From: Nitrososphaeraceae archaeon
Lineage (GTDB): Archaea; Thermoproteota; Nitrososphaeria; Nitrososphaerales; Nitrososphaeraceae
NCBI GenBank assembly: GCA_029240395.1
Contig: JAREAJ010000025.1
Coordinates: 1 to 9,785, forward strand
Direction of reading: 5' to 3'
Length of the DNA: 9,785 nt
This document shows positions 1-7,217 of the stretch, one piece after another. Each line of letters opens with the position of its first letter. Positions within the stretch are counted from its first letter, which is position 1. The translations under genes and the position numbers were made by a program. The notes beneath the pieces are model-generated. The model ran no database searches. It saw only the letters and a program-made list of their open reading frames with translations, and was not told where the DNA came from.

Positions 1-49
1 CCCATACTGATAAGGTTTCCCAAATTGTCTCGTTCCTGGCAGCACTTAC

Positions 50-59
50 TATATATTTA
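50..59 (+). promoter_or_regulatory. Candidate archaeal TATA box for the PHP gene
   Basis: The run TATATATTTA lies about 40 bases before the TTG start at 95. Archaeal transcription usually begins about 25 bases after the TATA centre, which would give a short leader of roughly 15 bases. The match rests only on base composition and spacing, and no upstream purine-rich BRE is obvious. Confidence 0.4.
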
Positions 60-94
60 GTTATTGTACAGCAAAATTAGGATTTATCAGGTGT

Positions 95-1027
95 TTGTAT
101 ACGACTGATACTTTGAGAGCCGAGCTTCACTGTCATAACAATTATTCTAATTATCGTAGTACCTCTTCCCGAATCCCTTTTGATTGCGGCGTAAGTGTAC
201 AAGATCAATTTGAGGCGGCGTTAAGAAATGCTGTCGATATACTTTTTGTTACAAATCATAATACTCTCGATGGTTATAATCAGATGGTTGAATATCAACA
301 GAATCATTGCAAGTATGGGAGCATCAAGGTCTATCCTGCAGAGGAGGTTACTATAAATAATCAGGGACATGTAATTGCGTTCGGTATAAATAAAGATATT
401 AGACCTGGAATGACTCTTGAAGAAACATTAGATGAAATAAAGCGACAAAATGCGGTTTCATGTGCTGCCCACCCTTTTGCTGTCTCTAACGGCATACGCG
501 AAAAGGCAGTTATGTGTGATATGATTGAATCATTTAACAGTAACAATCTGGACCATTTTGCTAATATAGTAGCAGATAATTTCGCTATTAAAAACAAACT
601 TGCGACAATAGCAGGAAGCGACTCACATATTAAGTCCACTCTGGGCAGATGCATAAACACTGTCGAAGTAGAAAACAACCTCGATTCAGTCATGCAGGGT
701 ATGAAGCACGGTAAATTCAAAATCGAAAAGGCGGACTATGTGACTAAACGAGAGGTGTTTGAACACGCACACTATGTTCTATCATGCTCTAACAATTTGC
801 TTTTGGATTACTTTCTGGAACATCATCCCCATTTCTTTCGGGCTGCTAAATGGGGCTTGAATTCTTACATTTCTAATCCTGATAAAAAGTTGTGGTCGGC
901 GCTAGGGGGACTGGGGCTTTATCTAACCAAGAGAGCATCTAAGAAGGTGAATATAAAAGGGTATGATCCTCACGTGTTTGAGCAAAGATCATGGCGAACA
1001 CTGATTTCTATGAGCTTAGTTCCCTAA
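95..1027 (+). CDS. PHP-domain metal-dependent phosphoesterase
   Basis: A 310-residue soluble protein of the PHP (polymerase and histidinol phosphatase) superfamily, which hydrolyses phosphoester bonds using a cluster of two or three metal ions. The expected ligand motifs appear in order: H12-C-H14 near the N-terminus, H55 in VTNHNT, E83/E84 followed by H92 in a GHVIAFG strand, H126 in AAHPF, and D176/H178 in GSDSH. The common TDH triplet reads T-N-H here (N54), a mild change beside a likely ligand. The catalytic domain spans about residues 7-215. The last 95 residues are helical, hydrophobic and aromatic in places, and carry no motif I recognise. The TTG start is chosen because it lies just before the conserved RAELHCH strand; a second TTG at codon 7 is possible and no ATG is available. 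Substrate unknown: the family includes nucleotide, histidinol-phosphate and 3'-5' phosphoesterases. Confidence 0.9.
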   Translation: MYTTDTLRAELHCHNNYSNYRSTSSRIPFDCGVSVQDQFEAALRNAVDILFVTNHNTLDGYNQMVEYQQNHCKYGSIKVYPAEEVTINNQGHVIAFGINKDIRPGMTLEETLDEIKRQNAVSCAAHPFAVSNGIREKAVMCDMIESFNSNNLDHFANIVADNFAIKNKLATIAGSDSHIKSTLGRCINTVEVENNLDSVMQGMKHGKFKIEKADYVTKREVFEHAHYVLSCSNNLLLDYFLEHHPHFFRAAKWGLNSYISNPDKKLWSALGGLGLYLTKRASKKVNIKGYDPHVFEQRSWRTLISMSLVP

Positions 1028-1091
1028 TAACAGATCATTCTAACTCATTATGCAGCTCTTTACTTTAAAGCAATTCTGGATTAATCCGTAG

Positions 1092-1100
1092 TTATTTTTT
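1092..1100 (+). terminator. Possible U-rich terminator after the PHP gene
   Basis: TTATTTTTT lies 65 bases after the PHP stop codon. Archaeal RNA polymerase commonly terminates on U-rich tracts without a hairpin. The tract coincides with the 3' end of the opposite-strand small ORF, so composition alone is weak support. Confidence 0.25.
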
Positions 1101-1214
1101 CCTATCATCTCGCATTATCCACCGACTCACCAAGACTATTCCAAAAAGCGGGAAGCTTGCTATGAACAGATATGGAAATATTGCAATATAGATCGACGGC
1201 TGAAACAGGTCCAA
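1092..1214 (-). CDS. Putative 40-residue single-span membrane microprotein
   Basis: I do not recognise this as a family. Read on the minus strand from a TTG, it gives 40 residues. The first seven are MDLFQPS, followed by a hydrophobic helix from about residue 8 to 30 (isoleucine, phenylalanine and leucine rich, with FPLFGIVLV near the end). The tail is strongly charged, RWIMRDDRKK. A membrane span ended by a basic tail is the pattern expected of a real small protein with its C-terminus in the cytoplasm (positive-inside rule). The frame is open further upstream to about 1287, but those residues are hydrophilic and contain no ATG. It is convergent with the PHP gene and lies opposite the leader of the next plus-strand gene. 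No convincing ribosome binding site precedes the TTG. It could be a chance ORF in an otherwise empty 224-base gap. Confidence 0.35.
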   Translation of the reverse strand: MDLFQPSIYIAIFPYLFIASFPLFGIVLVSRWIMRDDRKK

Positions 1215-1398
1215 GCTATGATTACTCTTCTCCCTAACTGACCTAATCTTAGTGTGGCCAGGTTCAATTAAATGTTTGTGCCAAAACTTTTTTTATTCTG
1301 ATTCGAATAATGCTTTTCTTTATAGGATCTACTTGCGAGACTATATTAATGATGAGTTTAATAATAATGGTGACCCCAAACACAAGGTTGTTGAGGAG

Positions 1399-1956
1399 AT
1401 GGGAGGTTCGCCTGAGCCTAGGAAGACCTGGATCATAGAATGGAAAAAGGTGTTTGGCAAGACCGTATCTGAAGAGAGATATGACTACGCAGAGGCTCTC
1501 AGGATCTTTAACGAAAAAACTACTAGCGGCGTAGACGCAATTTTGTACGAAGTTCAGAGATCTCCTGTAGACTCGTCCATTATCAAAAAGACACCTATAC
1601 TTAATTCCGTCAAAGCACGGCGAAGGAGAGAGGAAGAACCCGCAAGCAGTAACAAGGACAAACTTGCGGAAACAAAACCCAAGACAAGTAGTAGGGCCGG
1701 CAACTTCAAACTAAGAATCGTATTGCTTATAGCCGTTATCGGAGCGCTTCTTTTGATAATTTCATTGATAACTGCATTGACTAACAGAGGAGGGATCATC
1801 GTTTACCCCCATTCAATAATTCTATCATTCGATACTGATGCCACAACAACTGCTGTTCCTACTAAGCAATCACACCAGGAGTACGCGGAATTCAATACAC
1901 CATATGTAGCATTAAATCTAAACAACTTCTTAATTGATATGGACAACCAGATATGA
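1399..1956 (+). CDS. Single-pass membrane protein with unknown cytoplasmic domain
   Basis: A 185-residue protein of no family I can name. The N-terminal part (about 8-70) is a compact mixed domain, including RKTWIIEWKKVFGK, a YDYAEALRIF helix and a VDAILYEVQRSP strand. A charged linker follows (about 71-104, with RRRREEE and many lysines), then one transmembrane helix (about 105-127) and a short tail of about 58 residues rich in Asn, Thr and Ser. The basic linker before the helix suggests the N-terminal domain is cytoplasmic and the tail outside. The frame is open back to a GTG at 1252, but those 49 extra residues look non-coding (Asn, Phe and Cys rich, no ATG). I therefore start at the ATG at 1399, preceded by GAGGAG. 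AT-rich boxes at about 1318-1325 and 1341-1348 could be its TATA element. It stands alone between convergent neighbours. Confidence 0.75.
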   Translation: MGGSPEPRKTWIIEWKKVFGKTVSEERYDYAEALRIFNEKTTSGVDAILYEVQRSPVDSSIIKKTPILNSVKARRRREEEPASSNKDKLAETKPKTSSRAGNFKLRIVLLIAVIGALLLIISLITALTNRGGIIVYPHSIILSFDTDATTTAVPTKQSHQEYAEFNTPYVALNLNNFLIDMDNQI

Positions 1957-2102
1957 ACAACGCAAGTGTAGGCATTTTATCACCATTTCATATTAAAGGG
2001 TAATGAATTTCCCTAACATTTCAATCCGCCCGCCGGAATTAGCGAATCCGTGAACGCGATATGTCGTATTATATCCTGATTCAAAGTCGTCTAAGAGACG
2101 AG

Positions 2103-3596
2103 TCAGGTTAGTTCTGGCATCGTTATTTTTTGTGTCTCCTTACGGTCTAGTATATAGGAAGAAATAACCACCCCACAGACGCCCATTATTATAGCAGGGG
2201 CTATAAGGAATACACTGATTTTTTCAATCATATCGAAATAAATCAAGCCTGTAAGACTTGGCCAAACAGGTTCGGAATTTGGTAAGGCCTCATTATAGGT
2301 ATGTGTTATTAATGGAAAGTAGATAGTGAAAAATCCTAGGCCCAGTATTGCCCCTGCTAGATAATTTGCATGCTTATTTTCCCTTTTATCGCTTGAATTT
2401 TGATTGTGGTTAATTACTGATCCTTTAACTAGTAACATGTCAGCTGCGACTAGAGGAAGTATATTGATCATATAAAATGGAAGAGTTGGAATCAAGTATT
2501 CGTTTGGGAGTATTGAAGTCAGTACATTAACAACAATAAAAGTTATCCCAATAATGGTCAGAATTCCAAACGGCATATCTTTATTAATTTTCACCGATCT
2601 AGGACCAGAAATCAAGTTATCATCTTGGCGAACACAGAGCCTAAAAGAAGAAAACAAAATGAAGGATACCAAAAAGGGAAAGCAAATGGTTGCAATTACA
2701 ACAGCCACAATAGGATTAAGGTTGAAGTTAAAAAATGGTGTATCGGAGAAGGGTAATGTTGCCATGTGGATGAGTCCAGACAGTGTAAGCCAAACCGGCA
2801 AAATGCCTATGATTACAAACACAGGGTGATAGGCCGGGCGGTACGGGCTGGAGGCACTAATTTTTCTTTTCCTCGAATTGTCCGGAATGGTGGAATCGTT
2901 TATTATGGTTCCCTTGATTTTGCTGATTTGAAAGCTTGTTACCCTATTTTTATTATCGTTGACCAAGCTCCTGCTGCTTGATAAAATTCCAATAAGTGAA
3001 CCCGTGCTGCAAAAAGCCATTCCAACTGTAAGGAGGGAGTGAGGCGGGCTAAGGAGTCCATCTAGGCCAAAGGCTGTATGCCACATATAGTCAAATGGCC
3101 CTGATGATACCAGCATGGTTGTGCCTAGGTAAATCAATTTTAATGACAATTGAAGGCTTGACAGGCTACCGGCATTTACGACTGCTTTCTTTCTCTGTCT
3201 ATTATGGTCCTTGCTATTACTTTCTTGATCTCTAAATCTAGCTCGACATTGATAGATGAGAATTGTCCCTATGATCACAAGAGCCACCCCTGAGTACAGC
3301 GCAGCATGTGGAGGAGAAAAGAATGACTCAGGCTTATTCAAAAGATGATTGGTGATATCCCATCCTCCTGCAGCGGCTACTAGCAGAATGCCAGTGCTGA
3401 CCGATAAAAAGCCGGCCATATTGCTCTGTCTTATCTTTTGTTGCAAGTTTACTATTTGCTTTCCCAGCCGGCTATCTTTCATATCAACGCTTGTAATATC
3501 ATAATGATAGTCCTGCTTATTACTTTGACTGTGCTTAGGTAACACTCGAAATTGTTGCTCTTTGGTCACATCTTTGCTCCATGTACATTTTTCCAT
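2103..3596 (-). CDS. Polytopic membrane protein with duplicated D-x3-H-x9-SPPH motif
   Basis: A 497-residue integral membrane protein with roughly nine or ten hydrophobic helices, at about residues 62-76, 98-115, 150-165, 187-205, 257-280, 294-318, 343-362, 372-390, 411-431 and 460-483. The first 58 residues are hydrophilic. The notable feature is an internal repeat: W79-D80-x3-H84-x9-S94-P-P-H97 recurs as F168-D169-x3-H173-x9-S183-P-P-H186, with exactly the same spacing and 89 residues between copies. Each copy is followed by a Gly-containing helix (LYSGVALVIIG and LTVGMAFCSTG). Conserved Asp and His at membrane borders could bind a metal or heme, but that is inference. Further histidines sit at 257, 277 and 432. 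The ATG start is preceded by an AGGGGAA purine stretch about 14 bases upstream; M39 and M60 are alternatives. It follows the 203-residue gene by 56 bases on the same strand and is probably cotranscribed. I cannot assign a function or transporter class. Confidence 0.88.
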   Translation of the reverse strand: MEKCTWSKDVTKEQQFRVLPKHSQSNKQDYHYDITSVDMKDSRLGKQIVNLQQKIRQSNMAGFLSVSTGILLVAAAGGWDITNHLLNKPESFFSPPHAALYSGVALVIIGTILIYQCRARFRDQESNSKDHNRQRKKAVVNAGSLSSLQLSLKLIYLGTTMLVSSGPFDYMWHTAFGLDGLLSPPHSLLTVGMAFCSTGSLIGILSSSRSLVNDNKNRVTSFQISKIKGTIINDSTIPDNSRKRKISASSPYRPAYHPVFVIIGILPVWLTLSGLIHMATLPFSDTPFFNFNLNPIVAVVIATICFPFLVSFILFSSFRLCVRQDDNLISGPRSVKINKDMPFGILTIIGITFIVVNVLTSILPNEYLIPTLPFYMINILPLVAADMLLVKGSVINHNQNSSDKRENKHANYLAGAILGLGFFTIYFPLITHTYNEALPNSEPVWPSLTGLIYFDMIEKISVFLIAPAIIMGVCGVVISSYILDRKETQKITMPELT

Positions 3597-3652
3597 ATCG
3601 CCAGAAGTTCCCCTATTGAAGTTGTTGACCCTTTAGCTCGACATTACCTTTT

Positions 3653-4264
3653 TCATTTGATAAAGATTGGATAAATAGCCACAAATTCCTGTTGGTAATC
3701 CTTGAAACCTTTTTGAGGGTAGTGGGAGGACTTATCAAAATGGGGCAAGGATATAGCCTTCACCAGTACGAGGAATCTGCCATCGGAGTTAGCAGAAATT
3801 TCAAGAGTTGCACTGTAACCAACCTTGGCTTTCCACGGTCGACTAAAAAACTCAATCGATGGATACTTCGCTGCAGTAGTATCAGCTCCCCCTGAGTACT
3901 CCTTACCCACAGTGTCGCCCGATGCCAAAAATAGGGGGCTCTGGGTAAAATTATGATCCTTTACTTTGACATAGCCTCTAGCTGGGTCAATCTCTTCTTT
4001 ACTAATATCACCGCTTAAATTGGGAAATGAAACTGATACAATTTGTATATCTGTTGTCTGGCCTTGATTAAAAGCTGTGATGGAGAAACTAAGCGGGTTA
4101 TCAGATGAAGCAGAAGATACGTCGAAGCCAGCTTGGGTTATGATGGGCAATCCTAGAGATCTATCAGATTGTGAACTATAAAAGGCAGGAAAAAAGTACC
4201 AGACCATAGAGAAGTATAGCAATAGTGGAACTACGATTAGTAGAGTAAGGACTGGAAGGTTCAT
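3653..4264 (-). CDS. Membrane-anchored extracytoplasmic protein, first gene of a two-gene unit
   Basis: A 203-residue protein I cannot assign to a named family. Residues 4-26 form an N-terminal hydrophobic helix (LPVLTLLIVVPLLLYFSMVW), a signal anchor or uncleaved signal peptide. The rest (about 40-203) is polar and beta-rich. The strand pattern around residues 57-82 (PLSFSITAFNQGQTTDIQIV) resembles the N-x-G turn and alternating strands of immunoglobulin-like or CARDB-type domains, which suggests a beta-sandwich outside the membrane. This is a fold-level guess only. A second strand-rich part (145-172) leads to a His, Tyr and Phe-rich tail with H175 and H181. The ATG has a GGTGG sequence about 22 bases upstream, rather far for a ribosome binding site. 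It precedes the 497-residue polytopic protein by 56 bases in the same direction, so the two may form an envelope complex. Confidence 0.86.
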   Translation of the reverse strand: MNLPVLTLLIVVPLLLYFSMVWYFFPAFYSSQSDRSLGLPIITQAGFDVSSASSDNPLSFSITAFNQGQTTDIQIVSVSFPNLSGDISKEEIDPARGYVKVKDHNFTQSPLFLASGDTVGKEYSGGADTTAAKYPSIEFFSRPWKAKVGYSATLEISANSDGRFLVLVKAISLPHFDKSSHYPQKGFKDYQQEFVAIYPIFIK

Positions 4265-4697
4265 TTGTCTGATGATAGATTGCCTTTACCACCATCGTTC
4301 CATTCTGGTTTTATTATTCTTTCGTTATTGTTTTATTGTTGTTTTAATATTATTTTTTGTGTCATATTGTTCTCTTCGGTGTGATATTGCCTGTGCAATC
4401 CCATTGCAAAGGGATTATTAAAAGCAAAAAAGGCTGGGCTCAAACTCCAATTGCATCTGTTAGGCAAATCAGCTACTTATACTGGCGTAGCATCCTCGTT
4501 TTAGAAAAATTTTAGTACTTCGTATAGCCAACCTTACAATGCGGTTCTGCCCGGCAATAGAACCATTGCGATTGGGGATGAGCTCAGGGACTTTCGAGTT
4601 TACAGGAAGTGCGCTCTTATTGTAAAGCAAAGCTAGATTAGTAAGTTGTGTTAAGAATTCCGACAAATGTATCGCCCCAAAATTAACAGCAACTACG
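4265..4697. other. Gene-poor spacer with AT-rich promoter region
   Basis: This 433-base gap separates divergent genes. From about 4308 to 4366 the plus strand is very T-rich. Read on the minus strand it is A-rich and contains TATA-like boxes (AATATTAAAAC at about 4341-4351 and AATAATAAAACC at about 4307-4318), suitable for the promoter of the 203-residue gene. AATCCC (4397-4402) and GGGATT (4411-4416) can pair across an 8-base loop. From about 4469 to 4666 both strands have short open frames without an ATG; neither is convincing as a gene. No RNA gene or repeat family is recognisable here. Confidence 0.4.
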
Positions 4698-5075
4698 GTG
4701 AATAAGAACAGCTTGACAGTAACTGGGATAGGGACCTTTATCCTTGACTTTCAAACAACAAACTTTGATGACGATTCAAAAATTGTAATGAAGATGCTAT
4801 GTGACTATCGGGCATCCGTACATGGTGAAACTCATAATCCTCAGAATCAAGAGTACTATACATTGGACCCTCCTGTATCAAGTGCTGGATGGTCTTTTGC
4901 CAAGTTATTTATTGCTGGACAGTTCGTTGAAAAATTATACCAGAGATATTCTGATCAGATTGAAGAATCAAGAGGTAAAAAATTCGAGGACAAATTTGTT
5001 TCCTGGTTCGCAAGAGGACTTGAATTAAGGAATTGTCAGGCAAAGATAAAGATTGCTCAAGAGATGAGAATATAG
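4698..5075 (+). CDS. Conserved-looking hypothetical protein, 125 residues
   Basis: Not recognised. The protein is soluble, with no signal peptide or membrane span. The N-terminus alternates like a strand (SLTVTGIGTFILDF), followed by an acidic turn (FDDDSKIVMKML), a polar loop with HGETHNPQNQEYY, and then GWSFAKLFIAGQFVEKLYQRY, an amphipathic helix that looks like the best-conserved core. The C-terminal quarter is basic and helical. The GTG start is taken because no ATG exists in frame and the open frame runs back only to 4626; a TTG at codon 6 is an alternative. The last 43 bases overlap the next small ORF in another frame. That is either translational coupling or a sign that a frameshift divides one longer protein. 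The well-structured composition argues that this is a real gene. Confidence 0.68.
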   Translation: MNKNSLTVTGIGTFILDFQTTNFDDDSKIVMKMLCDYRASVHGETHNPQNQEYYTLDPPVSSAGWSFAKLFIAGQFVEKLYQRYSDQIEESRGKKFEDKFVSWFARGLELRNCQAKIKIAQEMRI

Positions 5076-5278
5076 GAAGTCCGTGTGTTATTGCTTTTTT
5101 GCGAGATCGAGATAACCTAAAATCGAAGACTGTTCCTCTCTCATTTTGTCCAAAGCATTATTACACCACTGAGATTCTTTTTAGTGAAGCACTTGAAATC
5201 AAGACAGGCATTACACCGCTCTATCAAGCATTTCCAGTTTGGCCTATTTGGATGATCGGGATTGCTGTTTGTACATAG
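5033..5278 (+). CDS. Possible small Cys/His protein overlapping both neighbours
   Basis: An 81-residue ORF from a TTG, not recognised as a family. It has a potential zinc-binding arrangement: C8, C18 and then C43-P-K-H46 in LSFCPKHYYTTE, with a strand-like stretch between (CVIAFLRDRD). A C-x2-H knuckle preceded by two cysteines resembles small treble-clef or zinc-ribbon proteins, but the C8-C18 spacing is irregular. After H46 comes an amphipathic helix and a Trp-rich hydrophobic end (FPVWPIWMIGIAV). It overlaps the upstream 125-residue gene by 43 bases and the convergent ligase gene by 35 bases. Composition favours real coding over chance. It could also be the C-terminal half of the upstream gene after a frameshift, or the start could be the TTG at codon 25. 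Confidence 0.4.
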   Translation: MSGKDKDCSRDENIGSPCVIAFLRDRDNLKSKTVPLSFCPKHYYTTEILFSEALEIKTGITPLYQAFPVWPIWMIGIAVCT

Positions 5279-7118
5279 TGATCAGTTCGCCAACAGCCGT
5301 AGCATCTTCTGGTTTTTTATCGTCTCGTATCTTTCCAGTGAATTTAGGAAATCTTAATGCTAAACCAAAACCTTCCTTCAGAGAATTTATACCGGCCGTG
5401 TGAGCCGGACTCAAGGTTATCTCAGAGGCTATGATTTCGATAACCATCTCGGGTTCAAACCAAACATCCATTTTCATTCCTGTGTCCACGCGAGGATGTT
5501 TATGGGGTATTATATGCCTCTCTAAGTCCTTGAAGAATTGTCCTAAGCTCTCATCTGTAAAACCCGTACCTACCTTAGTTGTGCTTCTGAATTGATCTGC
5601 CTTTGTATCGTATGCCGCTAAAAGCAGCGCGCCATATTTTCCAACCCTTCTGCCTCGCCCATATAGTGCTCCAACAACCACCAGGTCTAGCGTGTCGGCA
5701 AGCTCTGATCTATATTCTCTCTTAAGTTTCACCCAAGCAAACTCCCTAGCTCCGGCTCGATATGCGCTGTTAGGGTGTTTCACCATTAATCCTTCGCAGC
5801 CGTTTTCTATTGCCGCAGCCATGAACTTCTCAACTTGAAGTGGTTCAGTCACGTTGGCTTGCGGGACTAGTTTCATTCTATTATGATAGTCATCACCATT
5901 TTTGTTTTGCTGTCTAACAGAAATATCAGAGCCATCGTTTTCGCTAATAGTACGGGCCTCATCACTTCTGCTTTTTGCTGTTTGTAAGGAAGATTTCTTT
6001 ATTCTTGTGTCGTTATTAATTATATCCTCCAACAAGGCACGTCTCTTGGACAGTGGCATTGATGTCGTGTCATTTCCATTTACATATAAAAGATCAAAGA
6101 AGTTTATCACAACTGGGTAATTTTCCATTGCTTCATTTATCCCGTGTTTCCTGCGCCTACGCATGAGGAGTTGGAAGGGAAGATAGGCCCCAGTGCTAAT
6201 ATCAATGGCTACCACCTCACCCTCCATGATCGCTTCATTAACGGAAAGGGACTTGACTGACTGCACTATATCAGGGAAATGGTGAGTGATTCTATCCAAT
6301 CTTCTCGTAAAGAGCTCCACGTTATTGGAGTCCTTATGAACCTGAATTCTTTCTCCATCTAGCTTATATTCTGCTAATCCGTGTCCGTCCATCCTTTCTA
6401 GGGCGTCCTCGGTAGTCGTTACGCGCTCGGCTAGCATCGGACGAACCGGTTTGAATAACACGATTTGCAATGACTTTATTGACTCAAGTCCTTGCTTTGC
6501 TAAGGTCGTAGCAATCGTCCCAAGATCGCTAGTCACGTTATATGCTCTTTCAAGCAGTGTTCTATTGGATTTCGATCCAGTAAAGGCCAAAGCCAGCGCA
6601 TCCATAACTGTAAAGTCGGCAATGCCCAGGCGCAGCGTACCCATAACAAATTTCATGATATATCGGCTCTCGCGAGGCTCAGTATCGTTAAGTATGCTGC
6701 TTAAAAGTCTGAGTTTGGATTCTTGGGATCCTGGGCCGGCAGTTTTAGCAATCTTTTCTAACGTTGAGAATACCCTCTCCACAGTCATTGGGTCAGAATG
6801 CAAGGTGGTTTGATTCCTTGATTTCATTATTTGTCCTGCTGCGTCACCTATGTCACCGGTGAGGTGGTAAGCCTTCTCAACGGAAGAAAGGGATGAGCCT
6901 GAAGAATAAGCAATAGCACGGAGAGCCATTTTTTCTGCCAGCCCCAGCTCCAAGGATTCGTAGTCAGGCGCTAGCTTTCCTTGGATGAGATACACAACCT
7001 TATCAATGATCTCCCCCGGCGTGTTCTTAAATAGATCAACTAGGTTGCCAGTAAGACTAATTCGACTTGTTGTTTTTTCCATTTCCTCAAATGTACCGAT
7101 AAGCAGCGAAAGATCCAA
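5244..7118 (-). CDS. lig: ATP-dependent DNA ligase
   Basis: A 624-residue ligase that seals nicks in duplex DNA during replication and repair, using ATP to adenylate its active-site lysine. All core elements are present: an N-terminal helical DNA-binding domain (about 1-220, with the YIMKFVMGTLRLG signature at 153-165), motif I K252-L-D-G-E-R257 with K252 as the AMP-bound lysine, GEV at 300-302, FDLLYVNG (341-348), motif IV EGLMVK (442-447), motif V WVKLKREY (462-469), and a C-terminal OB-fold (about 475-600) ending in ALRFPKFTGKIRDDK. Archaeal homologues are typically about 560-600 residues. The excess comes mainly from a hydrophilic insert at about 374-415. The TTG start gives an N-terminus (MDLSLLIGTFEEMEKTTSR) that fits archaeal ligases, and no upstream ATG exists before an in-frame TGA. 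It is divergent from the MFS gene. Confidence 0.97.
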   Translation of the reverse strand: MDLSLLIGTFEEMEKTTSRISLTGNLVDLFKNTPGEIIDKVVYLIQGKLAPDYESLELGLAEKMALRAIAYSSGSSLSSVEKAYHLTGDIGDAAGQIMKSRNQTTLHSDPMTVERVFSTLEKIAKTAGPGSQESKLRLLSSILNDTEPRESRYIMKFVMGTLRLGIADFTVMDALALAFTGSKSNRTLLERAYNVTSDLGTIATTLAKQGLESIKSLQIVLFKPVRPMLAERVTTTEDALERMDGHGLAEYKLDGERIQVHKDSNNVELFTRRLDRITHHFPDIVQSVKSLSVNEAIMEGEVVAIDISTGAYLPFQLLMRRRRKHGINEAMENYPVVINFFDLLYVNGNDTTSMPLSKRRALLEDIINNDTRIKKSSLQTAKSRSDEARTISENDGSDISVRQQNKNGDDYHNRMKLVPQANVTEPLQVEKFMAAAIENGCEGLMVKHPNSAYRAGAREFAWVKLKREYRSELADTLDLVVVGALYGRGRRVGKYGALLLAAYDTKADQFRSTTKVGTGFTDESLGQFFKDLERHIIPHKHPRVDTGMKMDVWFEPEMVIEIIASEITLSPAHTAGINSLKEGFGLALRFPKFTGKIRDDKKPEDATAVGELITMYKQQSRSSK

Positions 7119-7150
7119 ATGTTCAGGTTCAACATAGAATGCTGTGATTC

Positions 7151-7160
7151 ATTAAAGTTT
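7151..7160 (-). promoter_or_regulatory. Candidate TATA box for the ligase gene
   Basis: On the minus strand AAACTTTAAT lies about 33-42 bases before the ligase TTG. Initiation about 25 bases downstream would leave a leader of around ten bases. The element is only an approximate TATA match. Confidence 0.3.
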
Positions 7161-7217
7161 TCCCACTGTTGAGTAAGATCCTAGGCCCTGGGCGTGCTCT
7201 TGAATTATGTTTTTTTC

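Noticed and set aside
1252..1398. 49-codon GTG-initiated extension of the single-pass membrane protein
   Set aside because: Composition is unlike the rest of the protein and there are TATA-like boxes within it, so it is more likely promoter and leader.
2031..2060. GC-richer patch in the convergent spacer
   Set aside because: It is too short, and shows no repeat, tRNA or attachment-site structure.
2087..2101. Hairpin TCGTCT-AAG-AGACGA next to the stop of the SPPH gene
   Set aside because: The stem is only six base pairs and no U-rich tract follows on the minus strand, so I do not call a terminator.
4270..4310. TGATGA sequence resembling a C box of a C/D guide RNA
   Set aside because: The preceding base is C and not a purine, no proper D box (CTGA) follows at the expected distance, and there are no terminal pairing arms.
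4397..4416. AATCCC/GGGATT inverted repeat
   Set aside because: A six-base stem with an eight-base loop is common by chance and no flanking gene uses it in an obvious way.
4469..4666. A 65-codon minus-strand ORF starting at TTG in the spacer
   Set aside because: It has no recognisable domain and no ribosome binding site, and the plus strand is also open over much of the same interval, so coding signal is ambiguous. It could be a decayed gene fragment.
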